Numbered from the stretch's first letter, positions 36,121-47,905 are shown. The stretch is 64,000 nt of DNA from Ancalomicrobiaceae bacterium S20 (GCA_040269895.1 CP158568.1:1364001-1428000); one strand, 5' to 3'. Notes: generated from the sequence alone by a model not told the origin. Translations and numbers: made by a program.

Positions 36121-37608
36121 ATGCGTTTCGACATCTGCCTCCAGCGCTTGGGTCGGGATCGGCGAGCGAGCGTCGTCGTCTGGTTCGCGCTCGCGGTACC
36201 GACGCTGGTCGTGCTGGCGGCGGCGGCCACCGACTACGGCTGGCTGGCGCTGAAGCGCGTCGAACTGCAGCAGATCGCCGATGCGGCGGCCACGGGCGCG
36301 GCCAAGGAACTCGCGCTGGCGGGGCGGGAGAATGAACGCGTCATCGTCGTCGCCCGCGAGATCGCGACAGCCGGCCTGTCGCAGGCGAAGCTCTCTTCCC
36401 AGATCGATGCCAAGGTGGTCGACAACTACTCGGGCGTCTCGGTCTCGCTGTCGGCCACCGTGACGTTGCCGATGCCGATCCTCGGGCAGTCGAGCGTGGT
36501 CGGCGTCAATGCGGTCGCCCACGTCGGCAAGGCGCCGCCGGTCTGCATGGTGTCGCTCGATCCGGACGGGTCGAAGGCGGTCAATTTGCAGGACGCGGCC
36601 ATGGTGACGGCACCGGGCTGCGGCATCTACGACAACAGCAGGAGCAGCGATGGCCTGTCGGCCCAGGGGCGCGCGCAGATGCACGCGACCACCATCTGCA
36701 CCGTCGGCGGCGTGACCGGCAGCGCCAGTTTCACGCCATCGCCGATCACCGATTGTCCGACGTTGGAAGACCCGCTCGCCGGTCGCAAGCAGCCGGCGCT
36801 CGGGCGGTGCGATCACACCGAGACCGTGGTCGTCCGCCGTCAGAGCGTCGTGCTCAATCCCGGCGTCTATTGCGGCGGCCTGATCGTCGAGGAGGGCGGT
36901 GTCGCGCGGCTCAACCCCGGCATCTACACGATCCGGTTCGGGCTCGCCGTCGCGGCGGGGGGAACGCTTCAGGGCACAGGCGTCGGCTTCTTCCTGACCG
37001 GCCAGTCGCCGAGCAACGTCAGTCCGTTCAGCGACAGGACGACCCAGGAAGTCAATTTCGGCGCGCCTTGGCTCGAGGCGGCGGTCCGCGGGGAAGGCTA
37101 TGTCGTGCCGCGGATGGGGCAGGAGTGCGAGCTCGTCTCCGCGGTGCGAGGTCTGTTGCAGGGCGGGCAGGGGCTCGGCGGCGCGGTAAACGCCTACCGA
37201 AATCAGGTTCGGCGGCAGTCGCAGCCGCAGCAGGCTGCGGGGCGCGTCGATGCGAGCGCGCGGATCTACTTCGACGTGGATTCGACCATCGATCTCGCCG
37301 CACCGAAAGACGGCCCGCTCGCCGGTATCCTGTTCTTCGAGGACCGGAGCAACACGCTGCTGATCCAGCATCAGATCATCAGCGACAACGCCCGCAACCT
37401 GCTCGGCACCGTCTATCTGTCGCGTGGCCTGCTCGCGATCGCCTCGACCAAGCGCATCGCCGAGGGCTCGGCCTATACGATCATCGTCGCGCGGCGGGTG
37501 TTCATGAATCGCAGCGCGAACCTTTATCTGAACTCGAACTACAGCCGCTCGGACGTGCCGGTTCCTGAAGGGGTCGGGCCGATCGCCAAGGTCTATCTGA
37601 CCCGCTGA
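36121..37608 (+). CDS. TadG-like putative Flp pilus-assembly protein, paralogue 2
   Basis: A 495-residue paralogue of the preceding gene with the same layout: RRASVVVWFALAVPTLVV membrane anchor, LKRVELQQIADAAATGAAKELAL, SLDPDGSKAVNLQDAAMVTAPGCG, two LNPG-type strands, and the C-terminal PKDGPLAGILFFED and VPVPEGVGPIAKVYL. It carries an extra Gln/Arg-rich stretch of about 30 residues (residues about 345-385). The two genes have separate AT-rich leaders with shared boxes and are probably co-regulated rather than one operon. Confidence 0.78.
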   Translation: MRFDICLQRLGRDRRASVVVWFALAVPTLVVLAAAATDYGWLALKRVELQQIADAAATGAAKELALAGRENERVIVVAREIATAGLSQAKLSSQIDAKVVDNYSGVSVSLSATVTLPMPILGQSSVVGVNAVAHVGKAPPVCMVSLDPDGSKAVNLQDAAMVTAPGCGIYDNSRSSDGLSAQGRAQMHATTICTVGGVTGSASFTPSPITDCPTLEDPLAGRKQPALGRCDHTETVVVRRQSVVLNPGVYCGGLIVEEGGVARLNPGIYTIRFGLAVAAGGTLQGTGVGFFLTGQSPSNVSPFSDRTTQEVNFGAPWLEAAVRGEGYVVPRMGQECELVSAVRGLLQGGQGLGGAVNAYRNQVRRQSQPQQAAGRVDASARIYFDVDSTIDLAAPKDGPLAGILFFEDRSNTLLIQHQIISDNARNLLGTVYLSRGLLAIASTKRIAEGSAYTIIVARRVFMNRSANLYLNSNYSRSDVPVPEGVGPIAKVYLTR

Positions 37609-38134
37609 GCCCGGCTCGTCGCGCTGCGGCCGCGGCGAGCAGACGAACCGCGCCGGAGTCGGGGCAGGGGCGTCGGCGGTGGGTTGCGATTCGTGTCGGT
37701 GACGTTGTTTTGCAGCGCCGATCCGCCCGCGTCCGGCGCGGAAGTCGCAACCTTGGTCAAAAGTCACTGAACAGCCACGCGCCGCAGGCCTGCGGCGACC
37801 GGTGGCGCGCGGTCCGCAGCCCGCTGTTACCGTGGCGCTCCAGTCCTGATTCGGTATTTTATTCAGCGAGATATGGACATTGCGCGGCGGCGTGCCCATC
37901 TCTCGTTCCCCAGCCCGGACATGCCACCATAGAACCTTCCCAAGGTGCTTGCGTCCGTTCGGCCACTGGGCTAAGCGTGCCTTCATTGCGGTGCCGCATG
38001 ACCGGCCGCGCGGATCTGTCGCGTGGGTCGGTCGCCGCACGGGGCGTTCCGGCCGACGAAACCGGTCTCGCACCCTGTGCCGCGGTGTCGCCGTCCCTTA
38101 TCCCCGGCCGTCCGGCCGGACGAGAGGTCGATCG
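37609..38134. other. Leader region of the nuo operon
   Basis: No coding frame here looks real. This 526-bp gap must contain the promoter of the complex I operon. A stretch around 37850-37880 is locally AT-rich. I could not fix a -35/-10 pair with confidence and see no riboswitch or terminator. Confidence 0.4.
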
Positions 38135-38500
38135 ATGCAAGGCCTGCTCAGCGAATATCTGCCGATCGTCGTGTTCATCGGCATCGCCGCCGTGATCGGT
38201 CTGGCGCTCCTGGTGGCCCCGTTCCTCGTGGCCTACAAGAACCCCGATCCGGAGAAGCTGTCGGCCTACGAATGCGGCTTCAACGCCTTCGACGACGCGC
38301 GCATGAAGTTCGACGTCCGGTTCTATCTGGTGTCGATCCTGTTCATCATCTTCGATCTCGAGGTCGCGTTCCTGTTTCCGTGGGCGGTCGCCTTCGGTGA
38401 TGTGGGCTGGGTCGGCTTCTGGTCGATGATCGTGTTCCTCGGTGTGCTGACGATCGGCTTCGTCTACGAATGGAAAAAGGGAGCCCTGGAATGGGACTGA
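38135..38500 (+). CDS. nuoA: NADH-quinone oxidoreductase subunit A
   Basis: A 121-residue complex I membrane subunit with three spans. [20 protein letters not shown] is the conserved loop next to the quinone channel, followed by [15 protein letters not shown]. The start at 38135 gives the normal family length. It overlaps nuoB by 10 bp. It opens an operon in the order nuoA to nuoN. Confidence 0.95.
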   Translation: MQGLLSEYLPIVVFIGIAAVIGLALLVAPFLVAYKNPDPEKLSAYECGFNAFDDARMKFDVRFYLVSILFIIFDLEVAFLFPWAVAFGDVGWVGFWSMIVFLGVLTIGFVYEWKKGALEWD

Positions 38501-39072
38501 GCCCTGCCACGTCGCCGCTCGTCGCGCCGAAGCCCAAGGGGATCATCGATCCCTCGACCGGCAAGCCGGTCGGCGCGACCGATCCGTTCTTTCTCGAGGT
38601 GAACGCCGAACTCGCCGACAAGGGGTTCCTCGTCACCGCGACCGACGATCTCATCAACTGGGCGCGCACCGGCTCGCTCATGTGGATGACCTTCGGTCTC
38701 GCCTGCTGCGCGGTCGAGATGATGCAGCTCTCGATGCCGCGCTACGACGTCGAGCGCTTCGGCTTCGCGCCGCGCGCCTCGCCGCGCCAGTCCGACGTCA
38801 TGATCGTCGCCGGCACGCTGACCAACAAGATGGCGCCCGCGCTCCGCAAGGTCTACGACCAGATGCCGGAGCCGCGCTACGTCATCTCGATGGGCTCCTG
38901 CGCCAACGGCGGCGGCTACTATCACTATTCCTATTCGGTCGTGCGTGGCTGCGATCGCGTGGTGCCGGTCGACATTTATGTCCCCGGCTGCCCGCCGACC
39001 GCCGAGGCGCTGCTCTACGGCGTGCTTCTCTTGCAGAAGAAGATCCGCCGCACGGGTACGATCGAACGCTGA
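38491..39072 (+). CDS. nuoB: NADH-quinone oxidoreductase subunit B
   Basis: A 193-residue peripheral-arm subunit that binds iron-sulfur cluster N2, the last cluster before quinone. The ligands are visible in LACCAVEMM (two adjacent cysteines), GSCANGGG and VPGCPPT. The start at 38491 overlaps the nuoA end; CCTGGA precedes it. Confidence 0.96.
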   Translation: MGLSPATSPLVAPKPKGIIDPSTGKPVGATDPFFLEVNAELADKGFLVTATDDLINWARTGSLMWMTFGLACCAVEMMQLSMPRYDVERFGFAPRASPRQSDVMIVAGTLTNKMAPALRKVYDQMPEPRYVISMGSCANGGGYYHYSYSVVRGCDRVVPVDIYVPGCPPTAEALLYGVLLLQKKIRRTGTIER

Positions 39073-39251
39073 TACGGCCGATCGGCGCGGTTCTCCGCGC
39101 CGGCGCCCGCCGTCCGGGCTCGGCTCGTTCGGTGCGAACATCGCGGGTCCTCCCGGACCCGATCCTTCCGGCCGGGTGCGCTCGCATCCGGGTGTCGTCC
39201 CGAACCGGGCTCTGTCGAGCCCGGATGTCGTCGAAGAGGGGCAGTCGACCC

Positions 39252-39866
39252 ATGACTGAGGCCACCACTGAGGCCGCCGATCTCGGACAGCACATCGCCG
39301 CGGCGCTCGGGCCGAAGGTCCGCGCGGTCGCCCTGGGCGTCGACATGCTGACCGTCGAGGCCGAGGCGGCGGCGATCCTCGACGTGCTGGCGTTCTTGCG
39401 CGACGACGCGGCCTGCCAGTTCGTCAACATCACCGATATCGCCGGTGTCGACTACCCGAACCGCGAGAAGCGCTTCGATGTGGTCTACCATCTGCTGTCG
39501 CCGAAGAAGAATCGGCGTATCCGGGTGAAGGTGGAGACCGACGAGGTCACGCCGGTGCCGTCCGCGACGTCCCTGTTCAAGGGGGCCGACTGGTTCGAGC
39601 GCGAGGCCTACGATCTCTACGGCATCCTGTTCACCGGGCATCCGGATCTGCGTCGCATCCTGACCGACTACGGGTTCGACGGGCATCCGCTGCGCAAGGA
39701 CTTCCCGCTCACCGGCTTCGTCGAGGTCCGCTACGACGAGGCGCAGAAGCGGGTGGTCTACGAACCGGTCCGGCTCGTGCAGGAATTTCGCAATTTCGAC
39801 TTTCTTTCGCCTTGGGAAGGCACCGACTACGGGCTGCCGGGCGACGAGAAGGCGAGGGGCAACTGA
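39252..39866 (+). CDS. nuoC: NADH-quinone oxidoreductase subunit C
   Basis: A 204-residue peripheral-arm subunit. The conserved core includes [36 protein letters not shown] and the C-terminal [18 protein letters not shown] motif that contacts NuoD. It is separate from nuoD, unlike the fused form in enterobacteria. About 180 bp separate it from nuoB. Confidence 0.95.
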   Translation: MTEATTEAADLGQHIAAALGPKVRAVALGVDMLTVEAEAAAILDVLAFLRDDAACQFVNITDIAGVDYPNREKRFDVVYHLLSPKKNRRIRVKVETDEVTPVPSATSLFKGADWFEREAYDLYGILFTGHPDLRRILTDYGFDGHPLRKDFPLTGFVEVRYDEAQKRVVYEPVRLVQEFRNFDFLSPWEGTDYGLPGDEKARGN

Positions 39867-39878
39867 TCGGAGGGGGTC

Positions 39879-40151
39879 TTGGACGGTCGCGGCTGGGAAA
39901 CGGTTCTCGCTCTCGCCGCGCTGTTCGCGATCCTCGTCGTGCCGGTCCTGACGGGCGCGGCACAATGGTTCGAGCGGACGATCCGGTTCAACTGGAACTG
40001 GCTCGTCCACATTCTGGTCGGCCTGGGGATCGGATATCTGATCGCCTGGCATAGTCTGAGCCTCCGTCCGGGTACGGAGACGGCCGCAACGGAAGCGGAC
40101 GGCTCCGAGATCCGGACCGGATCGGTGAAGGCGACGGGTTCGAGGAAGTGA
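39879..40151 (+). CDS. Small membrane protein embedded between nuoC and nuoD
   Basis: A 90-residue product with a TTG start preceded by a strong CGGAGGGGG ribosome-binding site. Two hydrophobic segments are seen (about residues 8-27 and 43-59) separated by [11 protein letters not shown], with a polar Thr/Ser/Glu tail. It lies 12 bp after nuoC and 4 bp before nuoD, so it is transcribed with complex I. I recognise no family. It could be a lineage-specific complex I accessory or assembly protein; this is inferred from position only. Confidence 0.65.
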   Translation: MDGRGWETVLALAALFAILVVPVLTGAAQWFERTIRFNWNWLVHILVGLGIGYLIAWHSLSLRPGTETAATEADGSEIRTGSVKATGSRK

Positions 40152-40155
40152 CGCG

Positions 40156-41349
40156 ATGGGCGCTGAAGCTCAGGTCCGCAACTTCAACATCAACTTCGGC
40201 CCGCAACATCCTGCGGCGCACGGCGTCTTGCGCCTCGTGCTCGAGCTCGACGGCGAGGTCGTGACCCGCGTCGATCCGCATATCGGCCTGCTGCATCGCG
40301 GCACCGAGAAGCTGATCGAGGTCAAGACCTATACCCAGGCGCTGCCCTATTTCGACCGGCTCGACTATGTCGCACCGATGAACCAGGAGCACGCCTGGTG
40401 TCTGGCGGTCGAGAAGCTGCTCGGCATCACGGTGCCGAAGCGCGGCCAGCTCATTCGCGTGCTCTATTCCGAGATCGGGCGTCTGCTGTCGCATCTCCTC
40501 AACGTGACGACCCAGGCGATGGACGTCGGCGCGCTGACCCCGCCGCTGTGGGGGTTCGAGGAGCGCGAGAAGCTCATGATGTTCTATGAGCGCGCCTCGG
40601 GCAGCCGCATGCACGCCGCCTACTTCCGCGTCGGCGGCGTCCATCAGGATCTGCCGCAGGCGCTCGTCGAGGACATCGGCGCGTTCTGCGATCCGTTCCT
40701 GAAGGTGGTCGACGATCTCGACGCGCTCCTGACCGAGAACCGCATCTTCAAGCAGCGCAACGTCGACATCGGCGTGATCAGCCTGGAGGAGGCCTGGAAC
40801 TGGGGCTTTTCGGGCGTGATGGTGCGCGGTTCGGGCGCGGCGTGGGACCTGCGCAAGTCGCAGCCCTACGAGTGCTATTCCGAGCTCGACTTCGATATTC
40901 CGATCGGCAAGAACGGCGACTGCTACGACCGCTATCTCATCCGCATGGAGGAGATGCGCCAGTCGGTGAAGATCATGAAGCAGTGCGTCGAGCGCCTGCT
41001 CGGGTCGGAGAAGAAGGGCCCGGTGTCGTCGACCGACGGTAAGGTGGTGCCGCCGAAGCGGGGCGAGATGAAGCGCTCGATGGAAGCGCTGATCCACCAC
41101 TTCAAGCTCTATACCGAGGGCTTCCATGTGCCCGAGGGCGAGGTCTATGCGGCGGTCGAGGCGCCGAAGGGCGAATTCGGCGTCTATCTGGTCGCGGACG
41201 GCACCAACAAGCCGTATCGCGCCAAGATCCGGGCGCCGGGCTTCGCCCACCTGTCGGCGATGGACTACATGAACCGCGGTCATCTGCTGGCCGACGTGTC
41301 GGCGATCCTCGGGTCGCTCGACATCGTGTTCGGCGAGGTCGATCGGTGA
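40156..41349 (+). CDS. nuoD: NADH-quinone oxidoreductase subunit D
   Basis: A 397-residue subunit forming the quinone-reaction chamber with NuoB. Conserved sequences include [14 protein letters not shown] (with the quinone-contact histidine), [31 protein letters not shown] and the C-terminal DIVFGEVDR. The start is 4 bp after the small membrane ORF. Confidence 0.96.
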   Translation: MGAEAQVRNFNINFGPQHPAAHGVLRLVLELDGEVVTRVDPHIGLLHRGTEKLIEVKTYTQALPYFDRLDYVAPMNQEHAWCLAVEKLLGITVPKRGQLIRVLYSEIGRLLSHLLNVTTQAMDVGALTPPLWGFEEREKLMMFYERASGSRMHAAYFRVGGVHQDLPQALVEDIGAFCDPFLKVVDDLDALLTENRIFKQRNVDIGVISLEEAWNWGFSGVMVRGSGAAWDLRKSQPYECYSELDFDIPIGKNGDCYDRYLIRMEEMRQSVKIMKQCVERLLGSEKKGPVSSTDGKVVPPKRGEMKRSMEALIHHFKLYTEGFHVPEGEVYAAVEAPKGEFGVYLVADGTNKPYRAKIRAPGFAHLSAMDYMNRGHLLADVSAILGSLDIVFGEVDR

Positions 41350-41453
41350 GATTGTCCGGCGGACGGGCGACCGTCCGCCGATCCCGCGCGCCGAACGGGT
41401 TCGGCTGGTGCGGGCGAGGTACGAACGCGCGAGCGTGAAGGCGAGAGAGAGCG

Positions 41454-42521
41454 ATGGCAGTTCGCAGACTGGCTCCGGCCGAGGTTCAACCGGCGACGTT
41501 CGCGTTCAACGCTGAGAACGCGGCGTGGGCCGAGGCGACGATCGCCAAGTATCCTGCCGGCAAGCAGGCGAGCGCGGTCATTCCGCTGCTCTTCCGCGCG
41601 CAGCAGCAGGAGGGCTGGGTGTCGAAGGCGGCGATCGAGACGATCGCCGACAAGCTCGGCATGGCCCATATCCGCGTGCTCGAGGTCGCGACCTTCTACA
41701 CGATGTTCCAACTCGCGCCGGTCGGCAAAAAGGCCCACGTCCAGGTCTGCGGCACGACGCCGTGCATGCTGCGCGGCTCGGACGCGATCATCGACATCTG
41801 CAAGCATCGCATCGCGCATCACCCGCACGAGATCTCCGCCGACGGCGACTTCTCGTGGGAAGAGGTCGAGTGCCTCGGCGCTTGCGTGAACGCGCCCATG
41901 GTGCAGGTGTGGTCGGACGTCTACGAGGATCTGACGCCGGAGAGCTTCAACGCCGTGCTCGACGCCTTCGCGCGCGGCGAGACGCCGAAGCCGGGCCCGC
42001 AGTCGGGTCGGCACGGCGCCGAGAACGCCGACGGCCAGACCACGCTGACCGATCCGGGCCTCTACAACGGCGCCTACCGCGTCAATGTCGCGCTGCAGAC
42101 CGGCGAGACGGCGGTCGCCGAGGCACCGGCCCCCGCGCCGCAGCCGGCTCCGGCCGCTCCTGCCCCCGTTGCGCCGGCCCCCGTGGCTGCAGCGCCGGCT
42201 CCGGTCGCGGCTCCGGAAGAGAAGGTCTCCGACGAGTTCAAGCCGGAACTGCTGTCCGGCCCGCGCGACGGTGCGAAGGGCGACGACCTGAAGCTGATCT
42301 GGGGCGTCGGACCGAAGCTCGAGGCGATGCTCCACGACATGGGCGTCTACCATTTCGATCAGATCGCGGCGTGGAGCGAGATGAACCTGAAGTGGGTCGA
42401 CCAGAACCTGGGCGCGTTCAAGGGCCGCGCGGTCCGCGACAAGTGGATCGAGCAGTCCGCCAAGCTCGCGACCGGCTGGCGGCCGTCCTCGGAAGCCGGC
42501 GACAAGCCGCCGGCGGAGTGA
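41454..42521 (+). CDS. nuoE: NADH-quinone oxidoreductase subunit E with C-terminal extension
   Basis: The 355-residue protein has a thioredoxin-like N-terminal domain with the [2Fe-2S] N1a ligands Cys99, Cys104, Cys140 and Cys144 ([14 protein letters not shown]). After about residue 215 comes a Pro/Ala-rich linker of about 40 residues and then a helix-hairpin-helix-like domain ([20 protein letters not shown]). E. coli NuoE is about 166 residues; long versions with this tail are usual in rhizobia. The role of the tail is not known. Confidence 0.94.
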   Translation: MAVRRLAPAEVQPATFAFNAENAAWAEATIAKYPAGKQASAVIPLLFRAQQQEGWVSKAAIETIADKLGMAHIRVLEVATFYTMFQLAPVGKKAHVQVCGTTPCMLRGSDAIIDICKHRIAHHPHEISADGDFSWEEVECLGACVNAPMVQVWSDVYEDLTPESFNAVLDAFARGETPKPGPQSGRHGAENADGQTTLTDPGLYNGAYRVNVALQTGETAVAEAPAPAPQPAPAAPAPVAPAPVAAAPAPVAAPEEKVSDEFKPELLSGPRDGAKGDDLKLIWGVGPKLEAMLHDMGVYHFDQIAAWSEMNLKWVDQNLGAFKGRAVRDKWIEQSAKLATGWRPSSEAGDKPPAE

Positions 42522-42527
42522 GGGGAC

Positions 42528-42791
42528 ATGGCAACGACAACCACCGTCACGAACGAACTGATCTACGACGTGCTCAAGGCGGTTCAGGGCCGGTTGGGCA
42601 ACATCGAGCAGAAGATCGGTGAAGTCGAATATCGCCTCGGCGCGATGGACGGCCGGGTCGCTGCCGTGCGGCATGAAATCGGTGCGTCGCAGACCGACGT
42701 TACCAACATCTATGGAACTCTCGGGCATATCGATGGCCGCCTGACACGCATCGAGCGGCGTCTGGATCTCTTCGAACCCCCGGCGGCATAG
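42528..42791 (+). CDS. Small coiled-coil protein between nuoE and nuoF
   Basis: An 87-residue, almost wholly helical product with heptad-like hydrophobic spacing ([20 protein letters not shown]...) ending [20 protein letters not shown] precedes the ATG, which lies 6 bp after nuoE and 11 bp before nuoF. Its C-terminus resembles that of the small ORF at 44104. No family is recognised. The position suggests a complex I-associated or assembly role, or a selfish insertion; neither is shown. Confidence 0.65.
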   Translation: MATTTTVTNELIYDVLKAVQGRLGNIEQKIGEVEYRLGAMDGRVAAVRHEIGASQTDVTNIYGTLGHIDGRLTRIERRLDLFEPPAA

Positions 42792-42802
42792 CGGAACCGA
42801 TC

Positions 42803-44095
<1,293 letters not shown>

Positions 44096-44103
44096 GGTGA
44101 GCG

Positions 44104-44310
44104 ATGGCTGAGCCGGAGAGTCTGGTGCTGGTCTACCTCAGGCGGATCGACGAAAAGGTCGATCGGCTGATCGACGACGTGCACGACTTGAAGGTTCCGG
44201 TCACGAACGTGGAAGAAGGGCTCGCCGGCATCAACCGGCGGCTCGACCGACTTGAAACGCGTATGGACCGTGTCGAGCGCCGGCTCGATCTGGCCGACCA
44301 TCCGCACTGA
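44104..44310 (+). CDS. Small coiled-coil protein between nuoF and nuoG
   Basis: A 68-residue helical product rich in Arg, Asp, Leu and Glu; GINRRLDRLETRMDRVERRL gives a clear heptad pattern. It ends VERRLDLADHPH, closely resembling the end of the 42528 ORF ([12 protein letters not shown]), so the two are probably related. It lies 8 bp after nuoF and 10 bp before nuoG, with a GAGGTGAG ribosome-binding site. Function unknown. Confidence 0.62.
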   Translation: MAEPESLVLVYLRRIDEKVDRLIDDVHDLKVPVTNVEEGLAGINRRLDRLETRMDRVERRLDLADHPH

Positions 44311-44320
44311 GAGCTGAAGC

Positions 44321-46416
44321 ATGGCCAAGATCAAGATCGACGGCATCGAAATCGACGTCGCACCGGAGTCGACGCTCCTGCAGGCCTGCGAGGCCGCGGG
44401 TGCCGAGGTGCCGCGCTTCTGCTTCCACGAGCGGCTCTCGATCGCCGGCAATTGCCGCATGTGCCTCGTCGAGGTGAAGGGCGGTCCGCCGAAGCCGCAG
44501 GCCTCCTGCGCCATGGCCGTGCGCGACCTGCGCCCCGGCCCGAACGGCGAGCCGCCGGAGGTCTTCACCAAGACCCCGATGGTCAAGAAGGCCCGCGAGG
44601 GCGTGATGGAATTCCTGCTGATCAACCATCCGCTCGATTGCCCGATCTGCGATCAGGGCGGCGAGTGCGATCTGCAGGACCAGGCCATGGCCTATGGCGT
44701 CGACAGCTCGCGGTTCCAGGAGAACAAGCGCGCGGTCGAGGACAAGTACATCGGCCCGCTGGTCAAGACGATCATGACGCGCTGCATCCAGTGCACGCGC
44801 TGCGTCCGCTTCACGGCCGAAGTCGCCGGCGTCGGCGACCTCGGCCTGATCTCGCGCGGTGAGGACGTCGAGATCACGACCTATCTCGAAACCGCGATGC
44901 GGTCGGAGTTGCAGGGCAACGTCGTCGACCTCTGCCCGGTCGGCGCGCTGACCTCCAAGCCCTATGAATTCGCCGCCCGCCCGTGGGAGCTCGGCAAGAC
45001 CGAGTCGATCGACGTGATGGATGCGGTCGGCTCCAACATCCGCGTCGACACCCGCGGCCGCGAGGTCATGCGCATCCTGCCGCGCCTCCACGAGGGCGTG
45101 AACGAGGAGTGGATCTCCGACAAGAGCCGCCACGTCGTCGACGGGCTGAAGACCCAGCGCCTCGACCGGCCCTATGTCCGGGTCGGCGGCCGCCTGCAGC
45201 CGGCTTCCTGGGCCGAGGCGTTCCAGGCGATTGCGGCGAAGGTCAAGGGCACCGCGGGCAGCAAGCTCGGCGCGATCGCGGGCGATTTCGCCAGCGTGGA
45301 AGAACTCTTCGCGCTGAAGAGCCTGATGACCGCGCTCGGTTCGGCGAACATCGACGCCCGCCAGGACGGCACGGTGCTGTCGCCGACCCATGGCCGCGGC
45401 TCGTACCTGTTCAACAGCACGATCGAAGGCATCGAGCAGGCCGACGCGGTGCTGATCATCGGATCGAACCCGCGCAAGGAAGCGGCCGTGCTCAACGCCC
45501 GCATCCGCAAGCGCTGGCTCAAGACCGGCATGAAGATCGGCGTGATCGGCGAGGCGGCCGATCTCACCTACGCGACCGAGCATCTGGGCAACGGCCCGGA
45601 GACGCTCGAGGCGCTGGCGAATGGCCAGATCGCCTTCAAGTCGGTGCTCGACGATGCCAAGAACCCGCTGATCATCGTCGGCCAGGGCGCGCTGGCGCGG
45701 CCCGACGGTCTCGCGATCCTGTCGACGGCGGCGAAGCTCGCCCAGTCGGTCGGTGCGGTCTCGGAGGCCTGGAACGGCTTCTCGGTGCTGCACACGGCGG
45801 CGAGCCGCGTCGGCGCGCTCGACGTCGGCTTCGTGCCGGCCGAGGGCGGCCTCGACACAGCGGGCATGGTCGCCGCGGCGGGGCAGGGGCGCTCGACGTC
45901 CTGTTCCTGCTCGGCGCCGACGAGATCGACATGAAGGGGCTCGGTTCGGCCTTCGTGGTTTATATCGGCACCCATGGCGACGCCGGCGCGCACCGCGCCG
46001 ACGTGATCCTGCCGGCGGCCGCCTATACCGAGAAGTCCGGCACCTATGTGAACACCGAAGGCCGTGTCCAGATCGGCAACCGCGCCGGCTTCCCGCTCGG
46101 CGAGGCGCGCGAGGACTGGGCGATCCTGCGGGCCCTGTCGGCCGTGCTCGGCAAGACGCTGCCGTTCGACAGCCTGAACGAACTGCGCAAGGCGCTCTAT
46201 GCGGCCTACCCGCATTTCGCCCGGCTGGACGTTCCGGCGAGCGGCGGTCACGAGGATGTCGCCAAGCTCGCCGATATCGGCGGGGCGGTCGACAAGGCGC
46301 CGTTCCGGAGCCCGACCACGGACTTCTATCTGACCAACCCGATCGCGCGGGCGTCCGCGGTGATGGCGGAATGTTCCGCGCTCGCCAACGCCCGCGTCGC
46401 AGCCGCCGCGGAATGA
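44321..46416 (+). CDS. nuoG: NADH-quinone oxidoreductase subunit G, interrupted by a one-base frameshift
   Basis: The N-terminal part (to 45934 in the first frame) has the ferredoxin-like [2Fe-2S] region ([15 protein letters not shown]), the His-ligated [4Fe-4S] cluster region ([19 protein letters not shown]) and [10 protein letters not shown]. Homology then jumps to the frame one base earlier at about 45880-45890 ([16 protein letters not shown]) and continues intact to the stop at 46416. Restoring one G in either G4 run (45880-45883 or 45886-45889) gives a normal protein of 698 residues. Since the rest of the operon is intact, a sequencing error is as likely as a real lesion. Confidence 0.9.
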
Positions 46417-46429
46417 GGGCCGACACGCG

Positions 46430-47482
46430 ATGACCGGTTTCTGGACCGATACCCTCCTGCCGCTGATCATCATCGTGGCGCAGTCGCTGCTCCTGATGGT
46501 GGTGCTGCTGCTCGTGATCGCCTACGTGCTCTACGCCGATCGCAAGATCTGGGCGGCGGTGCAGATGCGCCGCGGTCCGAACGTGGTCGGCCCCTGGGGC
46601 CTGTTCCAGTCCTTCGCCGATCTCTTGAAGTTCGTGCTCAAGGAGCCGGTGATCCCGTCGGGCTCGAACAAGGCGATGTTCCTGCTCGCGCCGCTGATCA
46701 CCGTGATCGTGGCGCTGGCGGCCTGGGTGGTGGTGCCGTTCGCGCCGGGCTGGGTGATCTCCGACATCAACGTCGGCATCCTCTATATCCTGGCGATGTC
46801 GTCGCTGAGCGTCTACGGCATCATCATGGGCGGCTGGGCGTCGAACTCGAAGTATCCGTTCCTGGCCGCGCTGCGGTCGGCGGCGCAGATGGTGTCCTAC
46901 GAGGTCTCGATCGGCTTCGTGATCATCACGGTGCTGCTCTGCGCCGGTACGCTGAACCTGTCGGGCATCGTTCATGCGCAGGAGACCCGAGGGCTCGCGA
47001 CCGCGATCGGCCTGCCGTGGCTCAGCTTCCTGAACTGGTACTGGCTGCCGCTGTTCCCGATGTTCGTGATCTTCTTCATCTCGGGCCTCGCCGAGACGAA
47101 CCGTCCGCCGTTCGACCTCGTCGAAGCGGAATCGGAGCTGGTCGCGGGCTTCATGGTCGAGTACGGCTCGACGCCGTACATGATGTTCATGCTCGGCGAA
47201 TACGTGGCGATCGCGCTGCAGTGCGCGATGACCGCGATCCTGTTCATGGGCGGCTGGGCGCCGCCGCTGGCCATCGCGCCGTTCACCTGGGTGCCGGGCA
47301 TCGTCTGGTTCCTGCTGAAGAGCCTGCTCGTGTTCTTCATGTTCGCCATGGTGAAGGCGATGGTGCCGCGCTACCGCTACGACCAGCTCATGCGGCTCGG
47401 CTGGAAGGTCTTTCTTCCGATCTCGCTGGCGGCGGTCGTGATCGTGGCCGGCGTTCTGAAGGCGACCGGCTGGGGTCCGTGA
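46430..47482 (+). CDS. nuoH: NADH-quinone oxidoreductase subunit H
   Basis: A 350-residue membrane subunit with eight to nine spans at the foot of the quinone channel. [47 protein letters not shown] and [15 protein letters not shown] are strictly conserved landmarks. It starts 13 bp after nuoG. Confidence 0.96.
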   Translation: MTGFWTDTLLPLIIIVAQSLLLMVVLLLVIAYVLYADRKIWAAVQMRRGPNVVGPWGLFQSFADLLKFVLKEPVIPSGSNKAMFLLAPLITVIVALAAWVVVPFAPGWVISDINVGILYILAMSSLSVYGIIMGGWASNSKYPFLAALRSAAQMVSYEVSIGFVIITVLLCAGTLNLSGIVHAQETRGLATAIGLPWLSFLNWYWLPLFPMFVIFFISGLAETNRPPFDLVEAESELVAGFMVEYGSTPYMMFMLGEYVAIALQCAMTAILFMGGWAPPLAIAPFTWVPGIVWFLLKSLLVFFMFAMVKAMVPRYRYDQLMRLGWKVFLPISLAAVVIVAGVLKATGWGP

Positions 47483-47513
47483 TGCGTTTCAGGCGGGGGC
47501 TCCCCCTGCCGGG

Positions 47514-47603
47514 CTGTGACGCCCGGGGCGGCGTCACAGAAGTTCGCGCGACGCCGGATGGCCGGCGTGCTTGAAATTTCCGACGCCGGAGGGCCGGCGT
47601 CGG
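47514..47603 (+). repeat. Three GC-rich hairpins in the nuoH-nuoI gap, two of them copies
   Basis: Hairpin 1 pairs 47514-47523 with 47530-47539 (10 bp, 6-nt loop). Hairpin 2 pairs 47551-47557 with 47562-47568. Hairpin 3 pairs 47580-47589 with 47594-47603 (10 bp, 4-nt loop). The 19-nt core GACGCCGGATGGCCGGCGT at 47550 recurs at 47582 with one change, so hairpins 2 and 3 are duplicate palindromic units. They resemble REP-type elements or mRNA stabilisers inside the operon. Confidence 0.65.
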
Positions 47604-47657
47604 ATGCATTCGAGACCGGGAAGCGGTGGGGCACCGTGGTCCCGGTGGAGACGTGAG

Positions 47658-47897
47658 ATGGAACTGTCGCTGCCCGGACTGGTCGGTGCCGCTTTCGGCG
47701 TCGGTGTCGGCGTTCTCGATTTCGGGATCGTCGCGAGCCTGGTCCGGCGGGCGATGGAGAAGCGGGGGAACCGGCCGGATGCGGTCCGCAAGGACGGCAA
47801 GGGTTCGGGCGAGGGGCTGTTGAAAGTGTTGTTCGTGATCAACGCACTGGTATTCGCCGGACTGGGCTACTGGTTCGGCGCGAAAATCGGCGGATGA
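47658..47897 (+). CDS. Small two-span membrane protein between nuoH and nuoI
   Basis: A 79-residue product with two hydrophobic segments (about residues 5-27, and [21 protein letters not shown] near the end, residues about 54-73). A basic loop lies between them ([20 protein letters not shown]). GGAGACGTGAG precedes the ATG. It ends 8 bp before nuoI. No family is recognised. It is the fourth small unrecognised gene in the operon. Confidence 0.62.
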   Translation: MELSLPGLVGAAFGVGVGVLDFGIVASLVRRAMEKRGNRPDAVRKDGKGSGEGLLKVLFVINALVFAGLGYWFGAKIGG

Positions 47898-47905
47898 GGG
47901 CCACC

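Noticed and set aside
34365-37608. Part of a complete tad/cpa pilus operon
   Set aside because: No prepilin, secretin, ATPase or TadB/C genes are present on either side; only two TadG-like genes are found.
45935-46416. The 3' part of nuoG as a separate gene
   Set aside because: It lacks a start codon and ribosome-binding site at the junction and continues NuoG homology without a gap, so it is one gene with a frameshift.
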